DNA from: Chromera velia
Lineage: Eukaryota; Sar; Chromeraceae
Assembly: GCA_018398765.1 (NCBI GenBank)
Contig: JAHBMJ010003009.1
Coordinates: 1-13,959 of the forward strand
Direction: 5' to 3'
Length of the DNA stretch: 13,959 bases
Part shown: positions 1 through 7,956 of the stretch, one piece after another
How positions within the stretch are numbered: the first letter of the stretch is position 1
How the letters are laid out: the number at the start of each line of letters is the position of its first letter
Notes under the pieces: generated by a model
Told to the model about the DNA's origin: nothing
The model's database searches: none
The model's input: the letters and a program-made list of their open reading frames with translations, nothing else
Translations under genes and position numbers: made by a program

Positions 1-41
1 AAGAAAGAAAGAAAGAAAGAAAGAAAGAAAAAAAAAAAACA

Positions 42-72
<31 letters not shown>
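1..72. repeat. (AAAG)n microsatellite
   Basis: Near-perfect tetranucleotide repeat of AAAG/GAAA, interrupted by an A-run at about 30-39. It lies in what appears to be the intron upstream of the exon at 336 and runs off the left edge. Confidence 0.95.
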
Positions 73-73
<1 letters not shown>

Positions 74-274
74 GGTTCTCTCGATCTGCTTCTCTCTCTG
101 CCTGTGTTTCTGTGCCTGCGTCTTTGAAGGAGACTTGATTTCTTTGTGTGCTGTCCATTTTTCTTTTTCTCTTCCAGCGGTTTTCAGTTCTCTCCCTCAC
201 TCGCTCTCTCTCTCGCTCTGTTTTGGCGAGCACGCGCGCATGGTTGCTTTCCATTCTTGATGCTTCTTTGCAAG

Positions 275-318
<44 letters not shown>

Positions 319-332
319 TGTATGTGTGTGTG
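275..332. repeat. compound (CT)n(TG)n microsatellite at an intron end
   Basis: About 13 CT units (275-300) run directly into about 16 TG units (301-332, with one TA), ending in the TGCAG that precedes the exon at 336. The tract takes the place of the polypyrimidine tract of the 3' splice site. Confidence 0.95.
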
Positions 333-335
333 CAG

Positions 336-566
336 TTTCTGAACCAGATGCTGGAGGGCATCAAGAACGGTCTGACGAACGAGGCTGCGATGATTGGGAG
401 CGGCGCTGCGAGCTCGGGGGTGTACTTGGGGGCGGGGGTGGAGGGGGGGTCGGATGGGGCCTCCTCGTCTTCCTCTGGAGCGGCGGCGGCTGCAGCTGCA
501 GCAGGGGGAGCTGCGGGGGCGGGGGGAGCCGTGGCACCGACGGCAAAGAAGAGCAAAAAGAAGTGA
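336..566 (+). CDS. terminal exon of an unrecognised protein with Ala/Ser/Gly-rich, Lys-rich C-terminus
   Basis: The exon opens right after an AG acceptor (TGTGTGCAG, ending at 335) and reads without a stop to TGA at 564-566, 76 codons. It starts FLNQMLEGIKNGLTNEAAM, which looks like a folded or helical C-terminus. It then becomes low-complexity (SSSSSG, an 8-Ala run, Gly/Ala blocks) and ends KKSKKK. The frame is taken to be phase 0 at the acceptor, because the other two frames give Cys/Val or Arg/Gly-rich noise. A second good acceptor-like site ends at 177 (TTTCTCTTCCAG), but the DNA after it is CT-rich and not coding-like. The basic tail could be a nuclear or nucleolar signal or an RNA-contact tail; that is inference. 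I do not recognise the family. The rest of the gene lies outside the window. Confidence 0.5.
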   Translation, partial: FLNQMLEGIKNGLTNEAAMIGSGAASSGVYLGAGVEGGSDGASSSSSGAAAAAAAAGGAAGAGGAVAPTAKKSKKK

Positions 567-2690
567 GGGAGAGCATGGAAGTAGAGAAACGTCGCGATTG
601 GGACGGGGAGGGGGGGAGGCAGGGAGGGGGAAGGCCTTAGGTAGACAGACGGATGGACGGGATTTTTTTTTAATGAGTGAGTGTATTTATAAGAGGTAGG
701 CGGGAAGTGAAGGGTGTGTGCGTTGGGGTAAGAGGCTGGGCAGGCATGTGGAGTCCTTTTTTTTTTTTCCGTCTGTGTGCCTCTGTGTCATCTCTGTCCT
801 TGCCTGTCTCCACTCCATTGCTGCCGGCAGTTGCACCTTGCTTGCCGGTGTACAGACAGACAGACAGGCAGAGAAAGAGAAGGAGAAAGCAGCTAGCCGA
901 ATTCACATGAGGAGGGCGGTCGGTTGACTGTTTCTGTCCGCAAAGAAAGGAATGGAGGGAGGAAGAGAAACCGATCGATGCGGAGGGGGGGGAGGAAAGC
1001 CTGAGGGAGGGATGGGACCTGAGGAGAGGAATGAACTGCTGACTGAATTTTTCTTTTTGCCCTTTCCTTCCTTCCTTCCTTCCTTCCTCTCTCGGGAGAA
1101 AATTCATTTTTTCTTTTCTTTTCTTGTCACGCACTCTTCCTTCCCTTTGTACGTCTGCATGCCTGCTGCTGCGGCACATACCATGCAATCCCCTTCCTCT
1201 TTCCGTCCCTGTACCCATAAAGACCCATGAAGAGAAGTAAGAAAGGAAGCGAGAGAGAGGTGGAGGGATTGTGGAGGGAGTGAGAAGAGCCGACCATGCA
1301 GTACGTCAGGAGGAAAAGATGTGTCTCTCTCTCCCTGCTTCATCCCCTCAAAGGAAACGGAAAGGGAGGGAGGGAAATGTACTCTCTCTCTAGGCCTGGC
1401 TCGACTTTGCAAAACTATTGTGGAATGAATAAACACATCTATCTGTCTATCTGCGCTGGACTGCAACGGAACCGTAAAGGTCCGCTGCTCTTTCTTGCCT
1501 GCTTGTTTGCCTTCTCTCTGCAGGAAGGAGTCTGCTTGAATGTTTGATCTGTCCCATGCAGCCTCCCTTTCTGTTTGTTTGTTTGTTTGTTTGTCTTTCT
1601 AATCTGTGAGGGTGTGTGTGGAAGGGAAGGAGAAGACCTCTTTATCAAGGCAGGAGGGAGCTGGAAGTAGGCCGTGGAAACAAAACGGGAGGAGAGGAGA
1701 GGAGAAGAAACGAAAGAGAGAGCATACACCCAGACGAGAGAGACTAGGGGGGCCTGGGGGCCGATGTACGCCCGTGCACCCTCAACACCCGCACGCACAC
1801 ACACACGCACACCTACCTTTAAATTCGTATCGCCACTGAAAGAAAGCGACCCCGCCATGCACCATGCACCCCCCCCTAGCTTCCTTCGTTCCAACGCTCC
1901 CTGGACCTAATCACCCACCCACCCGAAAGATCTGCTGCTGCAAAAAAAAAGAGACGGGGGGGCGGAGGAGAAGGAAAGAGACTCCAGCCAGCCAAACCTG
2001 CAGGTCAAACCTATGCATCATGCATGGGTCTGATAGATGGTTTCAGAAATCAGAAAAAAAGAAAAGAGCGCGATCGATCGATCGATCTGACGATCAATCA
2101 AGTCAACGGACCGATCGGCGATGGATGGATGAATGGTTGGATGTGTCGTCTCTTCTCTCTTCTCTCTTTTTTTCTTCGCGTGCCTTCTCTTCTATCCATG
2201 TGCAGAAAAAAGAGAAAGGATCAGGCTAATGGGTGAGTGCCTCGATCCATCTTTCTCTCTCGTTCTCTTTCCAACCAAGATGTACATCCGTCACTTCCTT
2301 TCACCCACCATCGAGCGTTCTTCTCTTTCTCGCACATGTAGAGCTACTCTAAGCCCCTCCGTCCTCCAACCGAGTATGCGCCGCCTGGCATGGTAGCATT
2401 CTGTCAAGGGGGTGCGCGGTGATCGACTCATGGGAGATCGAGGCAGGATGGGTCTGTGACATGATAACAAGACAGATCGAGAGAAGAAAGAAACAGAAAC
2501 AGGAGCTTGTCAGAAAAGACCCGATTATTCCATCAATCAATCTGTCTGTCTGTCTGTCTGTATGCACACTCCGAGTTCTTTTCGCCTCAATTAATTCGCT
2601 CGCCCGTCCGTTCGTCTACATTCAAAATGCCTCCCCATATGGATGCAATGATGCATGCACTGCAAATCACTGCAAGCTGGAATTAATTCA
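567..2690. other. long stretch with no supported gene; microsatellite-rich
   Basis: All open frames here arise from biased purine or pyrimidine tracts and lack coherent coding signal. Simple repeats seen: (CAGA)n at 853-868, (TTCC)n at 1065-1087, (TTTG)n at 1572-1593, (CGAT)n at 2071-2087 and (CTGT)n at 2541-2561. An AATAAA at about 1427-1432 is a possible poly(A) signal but has no clear partner gene. I see no promoter or RNA gene that I can defend. Confidence 0.5.
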
Positions 2691-2723
2691 GTGAAGGCTG
2701 ATAAAAATATGTCGGATCGAGGC

Positions 2724-2750
2724 AAGCGCAAAACTAGGGGTTTTGCGCTT
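2724..2750. repeat. perfect 11-bp hairpin with 5-nt loop
   Basis: Stem AAGCGCAAAAC (2724-2734) pairs perfectly with GTTTTGCGCTT (2740-2750) around the loop TAGGG. It sits about 35 bp inside the left edge of the AT-rich island. It could be an intrinsic secondary-structure element, a remnant of a mobile element terminus or a short palindromic repeat of the kind seen again at 8702-8800, which also has 5-nt loops. Confidence 0.85.
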
Positions 2751-3351
2751 AATCGATAATTCGCATAAAAACCGAGGTCGATGTCATGGACAATGTACAA
2801 ATTGGTAATAAGTGAGTTAACCACAGTATTTATGTGTTATATATTAATTAGAAAAATATTTAAAGAAATCTAAAAGAAAATCTCGTATAATGCTAGTTGT
2901 AATGTTTTGACCACTTCTTTCATCTGAATTGACTAATGTTCAAGATTATGATAAGATGTAAAAATTAAGACACTCGATCTATATGACTGTTTAGCTTTCT
3001 AATTATCATAGAATAACTTTGATTTTAAAAATCTACTGATTACCGAGGATTGACACCTTGGCCTCCTGTATGCTCGATTTTAGATTTAGACTTAATCTAA
3101 AGCCAGTTTAATCATACTTACTAGGATTTTCTAGGAACATTCGTATAATTTCAAGTTTTGTCAACGTTTTTACATGATTATATAATAATTTAGATAATAT
3201 TTCATTGAATTCATTCTTGCTAGTTGAAGTAGATTGAATTCTATTGAGTGTTAATTATTGAATTTCGGTTAAGCAGGGTCAATTCTTATCAATTCTCACA
3301 GGCCAACTGACAGATCGAATTGCAACTTCGATTCGCAAGGCGGAAGGACTT

Positions 3352-3590
3352 GAGTCACTTGACCTGGGCTCCCCATACGTAAAAAGATAAAAAAGTTAAT
3401 TGCTCAAAATCACTTTTATCTTTTATTTATTTTTTTTTTTTCTAGATTTTTTTGAAGCAGACACTTCAAGTTCGAAGCTTAAAGCTCAGTTGATACACAA
3501 AAATAAAAAAAATAATAAATTAATGCAGGTTTTACCCCAATTAAGTTTATTTTTTTATTTTTTTAGTATGGGGAGCCTAGCACTTGACTC
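3352..3590. mobile_element. MITE-like element: ~50-bp imperfect inverted repeats around ~135 bp
   Basis: The left arm 3352-3402 starts GAGTCACTTGAC, contains GGCTCCCCATAC, then an A-rich stretch ending TTAATTG. It is matched in reverse complement by 3538-3590, which ends GTATGGGGAGCC followed by TAGCACTTGACTC. The core GGCTCCCCATAC is identical in both arms. The 135-bp interior has no coding capacity. A possible 5-bp direct duplication GAAGG lies just outside (3343-3347 and 3591-3595), but it is not flush with the left arm. This architecture suits a non-autonomous DNA element; no transposase is present. Confidence 0.6.
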
Positions 3591-3860
3591 GAAGGCTGGC
3601 TTAGGCTGCTCATGCAGTGACGTTTTTTTTGCATGCAAGGCAAGCCAGACCAAGCCTTCTCTAATTTCTTGTCTCTGCCTAACATCTGTCTCTCGTCACA
3701 CGGCCTACACCAAAAGATCGTGACAGTCTCATTCATTCATTTGTTGATGCTGACAGTCATTCACTGACCAGAGTTGTGAATTGATGTATCTAATGTATCT
3801 AGCTAAAATTTGAGGAACCCTTCTAATACTCCATTCTGTCTTGAAATAGATTTTTCAATG

Positions 3861-4030
3861 CTGGCCACGCCTGCGGCGCGGTTCCTTCAAGACTGTCTGC
3901 GCCTTTCATAAAAAATTTTTAAGTTATTTCAAGTGTACTTTATTTCGAAGGCGTGCTACCTTCAAGTTAAACCGTGCCTGCGGCGCAGGCGTTTCAAGTC
4001 TGGCCGCGCCTACGGCATGGCGTTTCAAGT
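3861..4030. repeat. cluster of GC-rich palindromes each followed by TTCAAG
   Basis: In otherwise AT-rich DNA three related GC blocks occur: 3868-3880 (core CGCCTGCGGCG), 3976-3990 (GCCTGCGGCGCAGGC, an odd palindrome) and 4007-4022 (CGCC, then TACGGCAT, then GGCG). Each is followed within a few bases by TTCAAG (about 3885, 3992 and 4023), and further TTCAAG copies lie at about 3929 and 3961. A similar design recurs at 8702-8850. Small GC palindromes in AT-rich DNA resemble the short dispersed repeats of organelle genomes, but they could equally be nuclear. Confidence 0.7.
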
Positions 4031-4159
4031 TTACTAGAGTGTCAAGGGGGTTATTTGAGGGGTCAGGTGGATGTATAGCCAAATGTAGCCAAAGTTTTCT
4101 GATATTTTAAATTTACTAGTATAAATTTTATTCTTTAGGGGTTTACTTTTATAGTAAAA

Positions 4160-4335
4160 GCGATGAATTACACCCCTCTCCCTCCCTTGTACCCTGGACC
4201 CCACCCCCCCCTCTGACGCAAAAGTTCGGGGTAAGTCCCCATACCCCTTCCCCCTCCCCGGGGACCCGGGACCTCCCCCAGGAGGGTGGGGTGGGGTGAG
4301 GACCGTGAAGTGGGGGAAGGCCCAGAAGGGGAACC
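4160..4335. repeat. C-rich/G-rich block with self-complementarity
   Basis: Runs such as ACCCCACCCCCCCC and CCCCTTCCCCCTCCCC on the left half face GGAGGGTGGGGTGGGG and TGGGGGAAGG on the right half, so the block can fold on itself. It ends just before AT-rich DNA that carries two copies of AGCCATATACCC (about 4356 and 4376) and AATATATCCA twice. The reverse-strand open frame here is Gly/Pro/Arg low complexity and not a believable gene. Confidence 0.55.
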
Positions 4336-4340
4336 AAAAA

Positions 4341-5446
4341 AGCTCATTGAATATGAGCCATATACCCCCCTTCTAAGCCATATACCCAATATATCCAAAT
4401 ATATCCAAAAATTGTGGACCGGGAGCCAAAGAAGGCAAGTACACTGATCGAACCTTGTCTGAAATGAGTGCGCGCACGTTTTGTATGGTTGTTCAGCCTT
4501 TAGCTTCAGCCTAGGCTGCGGAGGGTTGAGGTTGTTCATATTCATGCGGAAGCAGGCTAAGCTGCGGCGGTTTGCTCCTTTTGTTTACAACTGCATGCAT
4601 GGGTTGCCATTTGTCTCTGGTCTCAGAGACTCTAGGCTTAACCACAATTAAGTAAGTAAGTATCCAAAGTTGTGACCCCAATGGATGTATAATGGAGTAT
4701 CAATTGATGTATCCAAACATTTCAAAACTCTGTCACTGACAGCTGGGCCGGCGACCAGACCGACTTTTTTGCATCTTTTGCCCCGGCCCGTCATTCCTCT
4801 TGATCGATCCGATCCTTTTATTTTCTTTGATCATGGATTAGATGAAAGAAAGAAAGAAAGAAAGAAAGAAAAAAAGGCAGACAGAGATGATCGAACAAAG
4901 GTCCATGCATACACCTATACAGGACAAAAAAGACAAACGAGGCAACAATGAAGTCAGACATCTGAAACAAGCAAAAATGCCAACACAAACAGTCGCTCAT
5001 GCAATTTGGTTTCCTCCCCTTTATTCCCTCGATCCCCTCGCGTCTTAATTTCCTCGATGAATCTGCAGCCTCTCCTCCGGAATTCTCTTCTTGTTCCTCT
5101 GAATGAAAATAAACATACGTGCGATATTCCTCCTCTCCTCATTGCTGTCGACCTTCTGCTTTCGTCTCATTCAACTAACTCCTTTCGTTGTATTCTCTAC
5201 AGAGTGCACATACATGTACAGACACACACCCCAACCAACGAACTTGCCTTGCGTGCATTCGATGGGACCCTCCCTTCTGTACATGCACTCACTCTCTCAC
5301 TCACTCGTAAATTCTTTCGCAAACAAACCTGTCTGCCTGGCTCAAACCTCAGAGGGTCCCTGTCCCTCTCTGTTACTTTCTTTCTGTTGCTGCCTCCCTC
5401 ACTGATCGATCCTTCCTTCCTTCTTACGTGCTTGGATCACAAACAG
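4341..5446. other. stretch with no supported gene
   Basis: 4341-4720 is mixed or AT-rich with short repeated words (for example GCTGCGG near 4518 and 4561). 4844-4876 is a (GAAA)n microsatellite. 4990-5446 is pyrimidine-rich on the plus strand, like the introns elsewhere in the window, ending in CACAAACAG at 5446. Open frames here are Ser/Leu/Thr-rich by composition. Confidence 0.45.
4844..4876. repeat. (GAAA)n microsatellite
   Basis: Tandem GAAA units grading into an A-run, similar to the repeat at the left end of the window. Confidence 0.95.
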
Positions 5447-5618
5447 CTACGCACACCTTCAGGATCACCCATCTGACTCAACGCCTCTGGCCTACAACCT
5501 CGCTCTATCAACAGTCAAACAAAGTCTTCAATGCTACCATTTGCTTCCTCCAGATTCTTGCCCTCCCTTCCTTCCTGCCGTCGCAGCCTTCCGTCGAACT
5601 ACGGCATGCTGCTTGCAG
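5447..5618 (+). CDS. candidate internal exon, unrecognised
   Basis: An open segment of 172 nt lies between a moderate acceptor (GGATCACAAACAG, ending at 5446) and a strong donor (TTGCAG followed by GTGAGA at 5619). Read with codons from 5448 it gives YAHLQDHPSDSTPLAYNLAL and continues to CCLQ, with mixed amino-acid content unlike the Ser/Leu noise on either side. A strong acceptor (CCCTCACTCAG) ends at 5729, but the DNA after it is antisense to the carbamate-kinase-like gene, so a continuing exon there would overlap that gene. On the minus strand the same DNA contains an alternative acceptor (CTCTCCCCTAG, exon from 5628), which could extend the neighbouring minus gene. The two readings exclude each other. 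Confidence 0.25.
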
Positions 5619-5721
5619 GTGAGAAGAGCTAGGGGAGAGGAGATAAAGGAGCTGGAGGATTCAGTGGGGACTTCCTTTCGTTCATTCATGTATTCATTCC
5701 CTCCCTCCCCAACTCGATCCC

Positions 5722-7041
5722 TCACTCAGTTTCGACCTCGTGTTCATCAACACTCCCCCCCTTACTGCACGCCGCCCCGCACCCCCCACAACTGCACCCC
5801 GAGCACGTGCACGCATCCCAAACCCCTCCTCCTCTCTGCATGGGCCCAGAACGCGACAGACCGGCAGACGCCCCTTCAATCACAGAGGACAAACCACGAG
5901 ATGCCCCCCCCACGGCACCCCTCAACCCATCATTCCATCCCCGGAACACAGACATGCTCCTTGCAGAGGCACCGTGAAAGAATCTCTCCATCCCCAAAGT
6001 CATCTGACGCACAATTCCGTCATCTGGGACCACCTGCAGCACCTCCTCGCCAAACTCTCCTTCCAAGGCACTCACCATCATTCCAGGCTTGCACACCACC
6101 ACCACTCGTTTCTCCCTCTCCCCCTTCTCCATTTCCGGAAAGTCTAGGAACGCTACCGCCGCCTCCATCTTCACCTTCAAGAATGGATCCGAAAAGTCGT
6201 CCCCCTTCACAAGCCGGCGCCTCACCTCCGAGACCCCGACTTTACCCCCAAACAGCCCCCCGACCCCCCCACTGGCATGCCCTGGCCGATGTTCAGACTC
6301 CACAACCAGAACCAACACCCTTGCCCTCACACGGGACCCCAGCAGAGCCCCCGTGTACTCTGTCTCCACCCGGGCGGGCACGTTCGAGAGCTGTCGGGTC
6401 TCTGCGTTCTCAACCACCGCCACACCCCCGCAGCCGCCGGCCACAGGCACAACCCCAGAGTCGAGAAGGGTCCTCACGGCTCTCCACTCAATGACGTCGA
6501 TGGGCTTGGGGGCAGGCAGTAGGCACAGCCAGCCTGCTTGGGAGTGCGTTGCTGCAAAGGGGCAGCCTTGGAACTCCTCCTCCCCCACCCACTCCCCCAC
6601 AGGCACAGAGGGCGTCTGGAAGGCAGGGTCGCTGACGTTCACGAGAACCTGTGAGACAACAGACACGGCTGAGGGGGGAGGATAGGGGCTGGATGGGGAG
6701 GTCATCAGGGAGAGCTCGTTCTGCAACAGCTGTTGGAGTTTTTGTCCCAAGCGGCCTTGGCAGGGGGCTACACAGAAATCGTCTTGGCTCCATCTGTTGG
6801 GTCCTCTACGAGGCCCCGGCATGTCTTGTGAGGGGCCTTCACCGTGTGTGACTGCGACTTTCATCCCCTTCTTGGTGACCAACTGCGCGACTTCTCGGCA
6901 GATGCCAGAGGCGGCTGGGTAACGTTCTGAAAGGGAGAGGGGAGTAGAGGGAGCGCCTTCCTCAGCAACCAGGCAGTTGCTTGGAATGACCACTACGGCA
7001 ACGGCATCCTTCAGCCCGGGCTGCCGAACATTGGAGCGCAT
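5722..7041 (-). CDS. carbamate-kinase-like protein, probably catalytically degenerate, with C-terminal extension
   Basis: The 439-aa frame matches carbamate kinase (amino-acid kinase fold) in order: AVAVVVIPSN at 13-22 (first strand and phosphate loop), AVTHGEGP at 63-70, CQGRLGQKLQQLLQNEL at 94-110, VVSQVLVNVSDPAFQTP at 128-144, LLPAPKPIDVIEWRAV at 174-189, AGGCGGVAVV at 201-210, and LKVKMEAAVAFLD at 288-300. The normal enzyme makes ATP plus carbamate from carbamoyl phosphate and ADP. Here the usual GGN is PSN (20-22), GNG is GEG (67-69), the Lys of TKPIG is Val (PSVPVG, 144-149), and the IDKD motif is replaced by ETEY (226-229), while the later Lys is kept (K291). Family proteins are about 310 aa; homology ends near 340 and about 100 further residues follow, including six Cys at 411-425. 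The start at 7041 (GAAAATGC) lies about 12 residues before the first strand. A donor-like GTAAGG at 5765 could splice to 5628 and change the tail. I infer a pseudoenzyme or altered specificity. Confidence 0.85.
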   Translation of the reverse strand: MRSNVRQPGLKDAVAVVVIPSNCLVAEEGAPSTPLSLSERYPAASGICREVAQLVTKKGMKVAVTHGEGPSQDMPGPRRGPNRWSQDDFCVAPCQGRLGQKLQQLLQNELSLMTSPSSPYPPPSAVSVVSQVLVNVSDPAFQTPSVPVGEWVGEEEFQGCPFAATHSQAGWLCLLPAPKPIDVIEWRAVRTLLDSGVVPVAGGCGGVAVVENAETRQLSNVPARVETEYTGALLGSRVRARVLVLVVESEHRPGHASGGVGGLFGGKVGVSEVRRRLVKGDDFSDPFLKVKMEAAVAFLDFPEMEKGEREKRVVVVCKPGMMVSALEGEFGEEVLQVVPDDGIVRQMTLGMERFFHGASARSMSVFRGWNDGLRGAVGGASRGLSSVIEGASAGLSRSGPMQRGGGVWDACTCSGCSCGGCGAACSKGGSVDEHEVETE

Positions 7042-7104
7042 TTTCCTTGTCAGGTGACTCTTTTAATTTCAATCGAATCGAAGGAATGCAGGCAAACTGG
7101 CAAG
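7042..7104. promoter_or_regulatory. possible shared 5' region of divergent starts
   Basis: Only 63 bp separate the ATG of the minus carbamate-kinase-like gene (7041) from the ATG of the small plus ORF (7105). No TATA box or other core element is obvious. If both are transcribed, their 5' UTRs or promoters must overlap; if not, the plus ORF is spurious. Confidence 0.2.
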
Positions 7105-7233
7105 ATGGCCGTAAACAGACTCTTGCGTGGAGACGGATCAAAATTGTTTTGCGTTCCGAAACTCTTCCAGTCGGTCTTCAGGCAATCATCACGGCCGGAC
7201 GTCGACTCTCAAACTGTACATACAGACTCTTAA
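7105..7233 (+). CDS. small ORF with mitochondrial-presequence-like N-terminus, possibly a first exon or truncated gene
   Basis: ATG in an excellent context (CAAGATGG) opens 42 codons ending in TAA at 7231-7233. The start MAVNRLLRGDGSKLFCVPKL continues with basic, hydroxylated and hydrophobic residues and no acidic residue except D10 until after residue 30, the profile of a mitochondrial targeting peptide. The last residues and the stop fall inside the segment 7215-7268, which is repeated at 13708-13757. The original reading frame may therefore have been cut by a repeat, or may splice out earlier (GT at 7218 is a weak donor). I do not recognise the protein, and chance is a real alternative for 42 codons. 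Confidence 0.3.
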   Translation: MAVNRLLRGDGSKLFCVPKLFQSVFRQSSRPDVDSQTVHTDS

Positions 7234-7268
7234 TTCTGATGAAGTGCTCAGTATACGCGTACATAGGT
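7215..7268 (+). repeat. copy 1 of a dispersed ~50-bp repeat
   Basis: The run from CTGTACATACAGACTC through TTCTGATGAAGTGCTCAGTA to ACATAGG is closely matched at 13708-13757. Downstream ATGACCGG also recurs (about 7290 and 13764). The repeat lies at the left border of the GC-rich complex 7317-8528. Confidence 0.6.
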
Positions 7269-7316
7269 CTCGAGAAAGGATGACCATGGATGACCGGAAC
7301 ATTTCGACCCTCCCAT

Positions 7317-7400
7317 GGCCCCGGAAAGCGAAGCGGGGGGCACTTAGAAAACAGAAATACTCCAGCCCACGTGCACGCTGTCTTTCGGCAAAAATCTGAC
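7317..7400 (+). repeat. truncated copy A of a ~130-bp repeat unit
   Basis: The unit begins GGCCCCGGAAAGCGAAGCGG, continues with GGCACTTAGAAAACAGAAATAC, CAGCCCACGTGCACGCTG and TCTTTCGGCAAAAA, and stops at TCTGACGC where other copies continue ACCCGGCCCCGAAAGG. Other copies are at 7683-7801 (minus), 7852-7956 (plus) and 7957-8089 (plus). Confidence 0.85.
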
Positions 7401-7682
7401 GCAAGCAAGCTTGCGAACGGCCCCGGAAAGCAAGAAAAATGAGAACTTCACGATTGACGCACGCAGGCCAGCCGATCGGGCAGTCGCGCCGACCCCCCCC
7501 CCCCGCGGGAAAAGCCGTAGAACCCCCCCTTCCCCCGGGAAAAAGCCCGGGGATGCAGCCTGTTGCTTTCCGGGGCCACTGACGCACGCATGCATGACGA
7601 CGCACGCTTTTCTGGACCATTTGGGGCGGGATCTTTCCGGGGCCTTTTTTTGGCAAAAATCGGGTAATCAGGTCTGAAGTCT

Positions 7683-7801
7683 ACCTGACGCACGCACATT
7701 TGGCGCACATTCAGCCTTTCGGGGCCGGGTTTTTGCCGAAAGACAGCGTGCATGGGGGTATTTCTATTTTCTAAGTGCCCCCCGCTTCGCTTTCCGGGGC
7801 C
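7683..7801 (-). repeat. copy B of the ~130-bp repeat unit
   Basis: Reverse-orientation copy running from ACCTGACGCACGCAC to CTTTCCGGGGCC. It forms the inner part of the left foldback arm and lacks the CACGTGGGC part near the centre. Confidence 0.85.
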
Positions 7802-7807
7802 ACCCTA

Positions 7808-7956
7808 CCCCAAAAGGCTGAATGTGCGCCAAATATGCGTGTGTCAGGTGTGGCCCCGCAAAGCGAAGCGGGGGGCACTTACAAAATAAAAATACCCCAG
7901 CCCACGTGCGTGCACGCTGTCTTTCGACAAAAACCCGGCCCCGAAAGGCTGAATGT
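7808..7956 (+). repeat. partial unit plus copy C in the foldback loop
   Basis: 7808-7850 is the 3' third of a unit (AAAAGGCTGAATGTGCGCC to GTGTCAGGT), directly followed by copy C from GGCCCCGCAAAG at 7852 to GGCTGAATGT at 7956. A truncated unit next to a longer one points to tandem growth or nested insertion within the loop. Confidence 0.8.

Larger units (their letters stand above)
2690..4160. other. AT-rich island without protein-coding signal
   Basis: Composition changes abruptly from mixed GC-rich, microsatellite DNA to AT-rich sequence near 2690 and back near 4160. No recognisable protein is encoded; the open frame at 3400-3723 is a poly-Phe/Tyr artefact of T-runs. The island contains a perfect hairpin at 2724-2750, an inverted-repeat element at 3352-3590 and a palindrome cluster at 3861-4030. 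A word of the form ATTGATGTATC recurs at about 3780 and 4704. It looks like repeat or mobile-element debris, or possibly organelle-derived DNA, but I recognise no organelle gene. Confidence 0.6.

Noticed and set aside
146-640. Overlapping long frames through the CT/TG repeats
   Set aside because: Translate microsatellites (LSLSLS, VCVCVC) and poly-Gly; the exon at 336 in the other frame has better content.
670-1218. 182-codon minus frame
   Set aside because: Driven by simple repeats (EGRKEGRK, THTPTHTP); no domain-like sequence or splice support.
3400-3723. 107-codon plus frame in the AT-rich island
   Set aside because: Begins in T-runs (poly-Phe/Tyr), crosses the MITE-like arm and has no coherent composition.
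2690-4160. Organelle DNA insertion (NUMT/NUPT)
   Set aside because: Composition and GC palindromes suggest it, but no organelle gene fragment is recognisable, so it is kept only as a question.
4168-4545. 125-codon minus frame
   Set aside because: Half is Gly/Pro/Arg translation of the C/G-rich block; no motif or start context.
5541-6494. 317-codon open frame on the plus strand
   Set aside because: Pro/Ser/His/Thr-rich antisense shadow of the carbamate-kinase-like gene; the minus frame has clear family motifs. Only the part before 5619 is kept, as a separate exon candidate.
6089-6685. 198-codon plus frame inside the kinase-like gene
   Set aside because: Another antisense shadow with Thr/Pro/Ser bias and no family resemblance.
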